Notes under the pieces: model-generated
What the model was told of the DNA's origin: nothing
Database searches by the model: none
Seen by the model: the letters and a program-made list of their open reading frames with translations, nothing else
Assembly (NCBI GenBank): GCA_964475415.1
Contig: CAYYWZ010000046.1
Coordinates: 1 to 34,329 of the forward strand
Source of the DNA: CALCMJ01 sp964475415
Lineage (GTDB): Bacteria; Bacteroidota; Bacteroidia; Chitinophagales; Saprospiraceae
Direction of reading: 5' to 3'
Length of the DNA stretch: 34,329 nt
Translations under genes and position numbers: made by a program
Part shown: in pieces, positions 30,226 through 34,329 of the stretch
How the letters are laid out: each line of letters begins with the position of its first letter
Position numbering within the stretch: position 1 is the stretch's first letter

Positions 30226-33149
30226 TCATAAAGGATAATAAAAATATTTCAGGGCATAATAGAATGTCCTTGTCTTTCCTGAAATGGCTAATTCCTCTCA
30301 TTTTAATAGGAATAATTGTCAAGGTAGCTATAACTGTATTTAAGAAATCAGAAACTACAGAATCCATAATCTTGTTCGAATGTGATCTCGAAAAAAAAGT
30401 AGATGATGCTTTCATCTGTGGAGATCAACAAGCAAGAAATGGTCATACCTACTCAAAAGTAAAAGCTAGGTCCGGGAAAGCCTCATCTTATATCGATAGA
30501 AATAGTCAATATGGTATTGCCTATGTATACGACAAGGTAGAATCGCTAAAAAGATATAGAGTAAGCATGTGGAGAAATACAGACTCTCCTGACCAAACTT
30601 ATCTTGCTGTAAAAGCAGATAATGAGGGTTCTAAATTCTATATGCAAACCAATAAAAGCTTCCAAAAAAAAGAGGATGGATGGGAGCTGCTAGAACTAAC
30701 TTTCCAAGCACCTAAGGACGGTTCGCTTAAGGCATTCAAAGTATATACCTATCTACATGGCGATTTAAGCAACGCATATTTTGATGATCTTAAGGTAGAA
30801 ATCCTTCCTAAAGAAGAAAAAAAATCTCAGCTGTCTTCTATTGCAATGCTTCCTTCTATATCACTATACCTAGATGATAAAGCACTATCCAAAATTAAAA
30901 AGAAAAGAAAAGAAGCACTAGACGTAGGCCTACTAAGAACAACAGAAGATGATTGGGTCAAGGCTAAAATTTTGCTAGATAAAGATAAAGAACTTACTGT
31001 AAATTTAAGACTAAAAGGAGACTGGACGGATCACCTCAAAGGAGAAGATTGGTCTTATAGGATCAATACTAAATCAGATGAGTCATGGAACCGTATGCAG
31101 TCTTTCTCCCTTCAGCATCCGGGAACTCGTTACTATCTCAATGAGTGGGTTTTTCACAAAATGTTAGAAGGAGCTGACGTCTTAAGTCCTAGGTTTGATT
31201 TCATCGAACTAAAACTAAATGGATCAGAAGAAAAACTATATGCTTATGAAGAGCATTTTGCAAAACAGCTTGTAGAATACAAAAATAGAAGAGAAGGTGT
31301 TATTCTAAAATTCTCTGAAGATGTAATCTGGGATCAGCGATATAGAGATAATCTATATGATATAAACTCTTCAAGCAAAACGCCACTCAAATCTAGAGAA
31401 GCAGACGTAGCAGTATTCAAGGAAAATAAAACCTACAAGAATCCGGTACTAAGAGATCAATTCGAACAAGCAAAAAATCTATTACACGCTTATCAGTTTG
31501 CCTTACAGCCTGTTGATAATATTTTTGATTTAGAAAAAGTTGCTAAGTATTATGCTATAGTAGAAGTTATGCAGGCTTATCACAGTTTAGTATGGCACAA
31601 CCAGCGTTTTTACTATAATCCTTTTATAAAAAAACTGGAGCCTATAGGCTATGATGGATTTACAGAAGACGGGGTTTTCAAATTTCACAACAAGGTATTC
31701 TTTGGAGCTTACTTCTCCAAAGAAGATACCAATATCAATGCAATATATTACAATCAGTTATTCAGAAATCCGGAGTTCTCGAAATTTTACGCTAAAGCAT
31801 TAAAGGAATACTCTTCAGAGGAATTTCTAGATAAGTTTTTTGAAACTGAAAGCGATGAGATAGATGCTAGGCTTGCATTAATACAAAAACATGTCCCTAC
31901 TTATAAGTTTAACAAAAATGAGATCTACAAGAACGCTAGATTAATTGCAAACACATTAGACCCCCTTAATGATAAAACTGTAAAAGCCTATAGAAGTGAT
32001 TGTACATCTGAAAACTGTACTATTCAGGTAGCCAGTCAGCATCATCTTCCTCTTTTGTTCTTAGGGTCTGGCTTCAATAATAAAGAGATTGTAACTAAAG
32101 GAGGACAAGAATTTATAGTTAGTAACTCGCCGAATTTCAAACCAAAATTCATCGAAGTTACAGTTCCAAAAAATCATGAATATATTTTTTACAAAGTAGC
32201 TGGCTTAGAAGAAATCTACGCTTGTGCTATAGGAAAATGGTCTTCCCCTAAGCTACCAGAAAATATAAGCAAATCATTACAAATACCTCTCATAGCTGAC
32301 AAAGATTACCTCATTGAAGATAAGATTATCCGTCTTCTACCTGGAGAGCATACCATTAATAAAACCATGATCATCCCAGCAGATCATACACTATTCATAT
32401 CTGCAAACACAACTATAGATATAATAGAGAATGGACATATAATCTGCTACGGAGACCTACAAGTAAAAGGCCTTAAAGATAGTCCTGTACATTTCAAATC
32501 TAGCACAAAAGAAAACCAAGGTATATTTGTCAGCCAGGCTGCTAAACGATCTTCTCTGGAATGGGTAAGATTCTCAGACTTCAATACACTGACTTCAGGA
32601 ACTTGGAGACTGACCGGAGCTGTAAACTTTTATGAGTCGGATGTTACCATGAGAAATGTAACTATAGAAAATAACCAATGTGAGGATGCACTTAATATTG
32701 TCCGCTCTAATTTTGACATAGATAAGTTAAATATAGACAACACCTTTGCGGATGGGTTCGATGCGGATTTTTGTGTTGGTGTTTTGAAAAACTCTCAACT
32801 CAGCAATACTGGTAATGATGCTGTAGATTTCTCAGGTAGTAAAATAGATATCCAGAATCTTACGCTTACCAATATTGCAGATAAAGGAATAAGTGCAGGA
32901 GAAGAATCTACATTGACAGTCAAATCTGCAACCATAGATAAGGCTGATATAGGTATTGCGTCCAAGGACTTATCTAAGGTTACTGTAAGAGATGTTATCC
33001 TAAAAAACTGTAATAAGGGATTCGCAGCATATCGTAAAAAACCAGAATATGGAGGAGGTACTATTATAGTAAAAAATTATTCTCAGGAAAATGTAAAAGT
33101 ACTTGAGCTTGCGGATAAAGAATCTACAATCAAATTACCTTCTAAGTAA
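30222..33149 (+). CDS. Membrane-anchored CotH kinase-like protein with beta-helix C-terminus
   Basis: 975 residues. One membrane span (about 21-40) leaves the rest outside the inner membrane. Residues about 48-195 look like a carbohydrate-binding-type beta-sandwich. Residues about 240-560 are CotH-like: L-R-L-K-G-D-W (262-268), F-S-L-Q-H-P-G-T-R-Y-Y-L-N-E-W (295-309), Y-A-Y-E-E-H (340-345), H-N-Q-R-F-Y-Y-N-P (459-467), then I-G-Y-D-G-F (475-480). CotH kinases use Asp pairs (D-x-D) at this last position; here one Asp (478) remains. Residues about 690-960 are a right-handed beta-helix of N-I/L-x-I-x-N-x rungs, as in surface carbohydrate-active proteins. CotH phosphorylates spore-coat proteins in Bacillus; here a target on the cell surface is inferred. 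Stop/start overlap with both neighbours implies one operon. Confidence 0.8.
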   Translation: MIIKDNKNISGHNRMSLSFLKWLIPLILIGIIVKVAITVFKKSETTESIILFECDLEKKVDDAFICGDQQARNGHTYSKVKARSGKASSYIDRNSQYGIAYVYDKVESLKRYRVSMWRNTDSPDQTYLAVKADNEGSKFYMQTNKSFQKKEDGWELLELTFQAPKDGSLKAFKVYTYLHGDLSNAYFDDLKVEILPKEEKKSQLSSIAMLPSISLYLDDKALSKIKKKRKEALDVGLLRTTEDDWVKAKILLDKDKELTVNLRLKGDWTDHLKGEDWSYRINTKSDESWNRMQSFSLQHPGTRYYLNEWVFHKMLEGADVLSPRFDFIELKLNGSEEKLYAYEEHFAKQLVEYKNRREGVILKFSEDVIWDQRYRDNLYDINSSSKTPLKSREADVAVFKENKTYKNPVLRDQFEQAKNLLHAYQFALQPVDNIFDLEKVAKYYAIVEVMQAYHSLVWHNQRFYYNPFIKKLEPIGYDGFTEDGVFKFHNKVFFGAYFSKEDTNINAIYYNQLFRNPEFSKFYAKALKEYSSEEFLDKFFETESDEIDARLALIQKHVPTYKFNKNEIYKNARLIANTLDPLNDKTVKAYRSDCTSENCTIQVASQHHLPLLFLGSGFNNKEIVTKGGQEFIVSNSPNFKPKFIEVTVPKNHEYIFYKVAGLEEIYACAIGKWSSPKLPENISKSLQIPLIADKDYLIEDKIIRLLPGEHTINKTMIIPADHTLFISANTTIDIIENGHIICYGDLQVKGLKDSPVHFKSSTKENQGIFVSQAAKRSSLEWVRFSDFNTLTSGTWRLTGAVNFYESDVTMRNVTIENNQCEDALNIVRSNFDIDKLNIDNTFADGFDADFCVGVLKNSQLSNTGNDAVDFSGSKIDIQNLTLTNIADKGISAGEESTLTVKSATIDKADIGIASKDLSKVTVRDVILKNCNKGFAAYRKKPEYGGGTIIVKNYSQENVKVLELADKESTIKLPSK

Positions 33150-33784
33150 TGAGATACGAGTTAAAGTACAATATAGAATTACTACAAGCTAAGGAAATAT
33201 CTTCTGTTATAAAACTACATCCCGCAGCTTTTACAAAGGCTTATCCCGATAGATACATTAATAATATATATTTCGATGCAGCGGACTTTTTGTTCTATCA
33301 TGATAATGTAAATGGTGCACCTGATAGAAAAAAGATAAGGCTTAGATGGTATGGTGACGAACCCTATCATAAAAGCAAATGTACCTTAGAGATAAAAAAT
33401 AAGCAAAGACAACTAGGATGGAAAAACAGCTCAAATTTTAGTACGGATGCCTTATCGAATCTAAATGAACTTTCTACAGAAATAAATAAGCTAAATAAAT
33501 TTCCTATAGAGTTACGTCCCGCTCTCCAGAATAGGTACAAAAGATCTTACTACGAATCTCATGATAGACTTTTTAGAATTACTATAGATTCACAACAAGC
33601 TTTTGCCACGCCATCGTTCAATAATACTTTCCTTCCAACTAACAAGGTTTACAATACGGTGATGGAATTAAAATTTGAAAAAGAAGATTGGCAATATTTA
33701 GAAGATATAACAGACTTTATACCTTTCCGACAAACGAAAAACTCAAAATATGTAAATGGTATAAATGCCATATACTATATCTAA
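33149..33784 (+). CDS. VTC-domain polyphosphate polymerase
   Basis: 211 residues, no signal peptide. VTC/triphosphate-tunnel signatures: R-Y-E-L-K-Y at the start, the I-Y-F-D segment (40-43), K-K-I-R-L-R-W-Y-G (61-69), L-E-I-K-N-K (80-85), R-Y-K-R-S-Y-Y (129-135) and V-M-E-L-K-F-E (171-177). The Arg/Lys residues bind phosphate and the Glu residues (81, 173) bind metal in the VTC tunnel fold, where ATP is polymerised to polyphosphate. It should work in the cytosol at the membrane. The start overlaps the CotH stop (TAATG). It is short for VTC-type proteins, covering only the tunnel domain. The substrate could be another nucleotide or acceptor. Confidence 0.85.
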   Translation: MRYELKYNIELLQAKEISSVIKLHPAAFTKAYPDRYINNIYFDAADFLFYHDNVNGAPDRKKIRLRWYGDEPYHKSKCTLEIKNKQRQLGWKNSSNFSTDALSNLNELSTEINKLNKFPIELRPALQNRYKRSYYESHDRLFRITIDSQQAFATPSFNNTFLPTNKVYNTVMELKFEKEDWQYLEDITDFIPFRQTKNSKYVNGINAIYYI

Positions 33785-34242
33785 ACTGTTCCTCTATTTT
33801 TCATTCTCCATAGCGACACTATCATTCTAATAGGTAAAAATAAAGCACAGATAAAAGCACCAGTCCAAAAGAACATCATTTCATTTCTAATATAACTGGC
33901 TAGAGCTTTCTGTTTGGATGTTTCTAAATTCTCCATTATAGTATAGATACCTACCTCGTCTGAAAAGGACTGAAAATCATATACATTATCAATGAGATAC
34001 ATTAAAATAGGTACAGATAAAAAAACCAACACAACTTTTACCCAAATAAGGTTAGCTAACCAATGATATTTCATTAAAAACAAGTAGCGCATAAGCGTAA
34101 AAAATACTATTATAAAAAGAGCATTTTCTACGTAGAAGGGATACTGATCTCCTATCTTATCATGAATAGGAAGTAAAAACAAGATAACTAATACCACAGT
34201 TATAACAATAGAGATCAGCTCAATAGTTAGCTTATTTTTCAT
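33781..34242 (-). CDS. Unrecognised inner-membrane protein with about four spans
   Basis: 153 residues from the ATG at 34242 (M-K-N-K-L-T); a TTG at 34293 would extend it by 17 residues. Hydrophobic segments at about 7-26 (I-S-I-V-I-T-V-V-L-V-I-L-F-L-L-P), 37-54, 65-85 and 124-144, with a charged stretch between the last two (E-N-L-E-T-S-K-Q-K-A-L-A). No motif points to a family. It converges on the VTC gene with a 4-base overlap. Function unknown. Confidence 0.65.
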   Translation of the reverse strand: MKNKLTIELISIVITVVLVILFLLPIHDKIGDQYPFYVENALFIIVFFTLMRYLFLMKYHWLANLIWVKVVLVFLSVPILMYLIDNVYDFQSFSDEVGIYTIMENLETSKQKALASYIRNEMMFFWTGAFICALFLPIRMIVSLWRMKNRGTV

Positions 34243-34329
34243 CCTGTAAAAATAGATATTAATCGCGGAATAGATGATCACAAAAGCGTACAATTATTTA
34301 ATTATCGTTTGGTGATATTTCCCCGCTAG

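Noticed and set aside
1..34329. tRNA, rRNA, tmRNA, CRISPR arrays, phage genes
   Set aside because: No cloverleaf with a T-loop motif, no rRNA-like stretch, and no spaced direct-repeat array was seen on reading both strands; a covariance-model search would settle it.

Overview
The window looks like chromosomal DNA of an AT-rich member of the Bacteroidota. Evidence: several proteins carry type IX secretion (T9SS) C-terminal sorting domains; there is an outer-membrane TonB-dependent receptor of the carboxypeptidase-regulatory/plug/barrel type; SprB-like repeats, a DUF1800/DUF1501 pair, a Bacteroidota-style short S21 protein and TAnnTTTG-type -7 promoter boxes are present, and Shine-Dalgarno sequences are mostly absent. 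A Saprospirales-like relative is my guess from the mix of families; the sequence alone does not prove it. No rRNA, tRNA, CRISPR array, phage or plasmid replication gene was seen.

Layout. 1-250: the edge of an IS3-like insertion sequence. 335-1357: a secreted leucine-rich-repeat protein built by a 357-bp internal duplication. 1662-5365: a small lipoprotein resembling a subtilase propeptide, next to a very large T9SS cargo protein. 5454-5645: ribosomal protein S21 with a promoter and a clear terminator. 5738-5996: a decayed reading frame or dispersed repeat. 6136-9733 (minus): TonB-dependent receptor, NudK-type Nudix hydrolase, soluble TonB C-terminal-domain protein. 9814-10704: patatin-like lipase, followed by a broken membrane-protein gene. 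11012-13624 (minus): topoisomerase IV subunit A. 13869-15978: an ECF sigma factor overlapping a protein with a cytoplasmic helical part, one membrane span and an outer-membrane-barrel-like C-terminus. 16245-17009: a metzincin-type protease. 17025-20432 (minus): TetR regulator, dipeptidyl peptidase IV and SmpB, closely spaced. 20487-21537: a small membrane protein and a metallopeptidase lipoprotein.

21599-27785 (minus) is the first distinctive locus: three paralogous secreted discoidin-like proteins surround a DUF1800/DUF1501 pair, and two of the three carry T9SS signals. It looks like a cell-surface or extracellular module. 27900-29461 holds a DinB/YfiT-type metal enzyme, a family 2 glycosyltransferase with a TTG start, and an AhpD-like protein.

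29515-33784 is the second distinctive locus: DUF4956 membrane protein, a membrane-anchored CotH-kinase-like protein with a beta-helix C-terminus, and a VTC-type polyphosphate polymerase domain. All three are translationally coupled by overlapping stop/start codons. The topology suggests nucleotide-driven phosphoryl or polyphosphate chemistry inside the cell coupled to a kinase-like domain outside the inner membrane; this is inference. The window closes with an unrecognised membrane protein.
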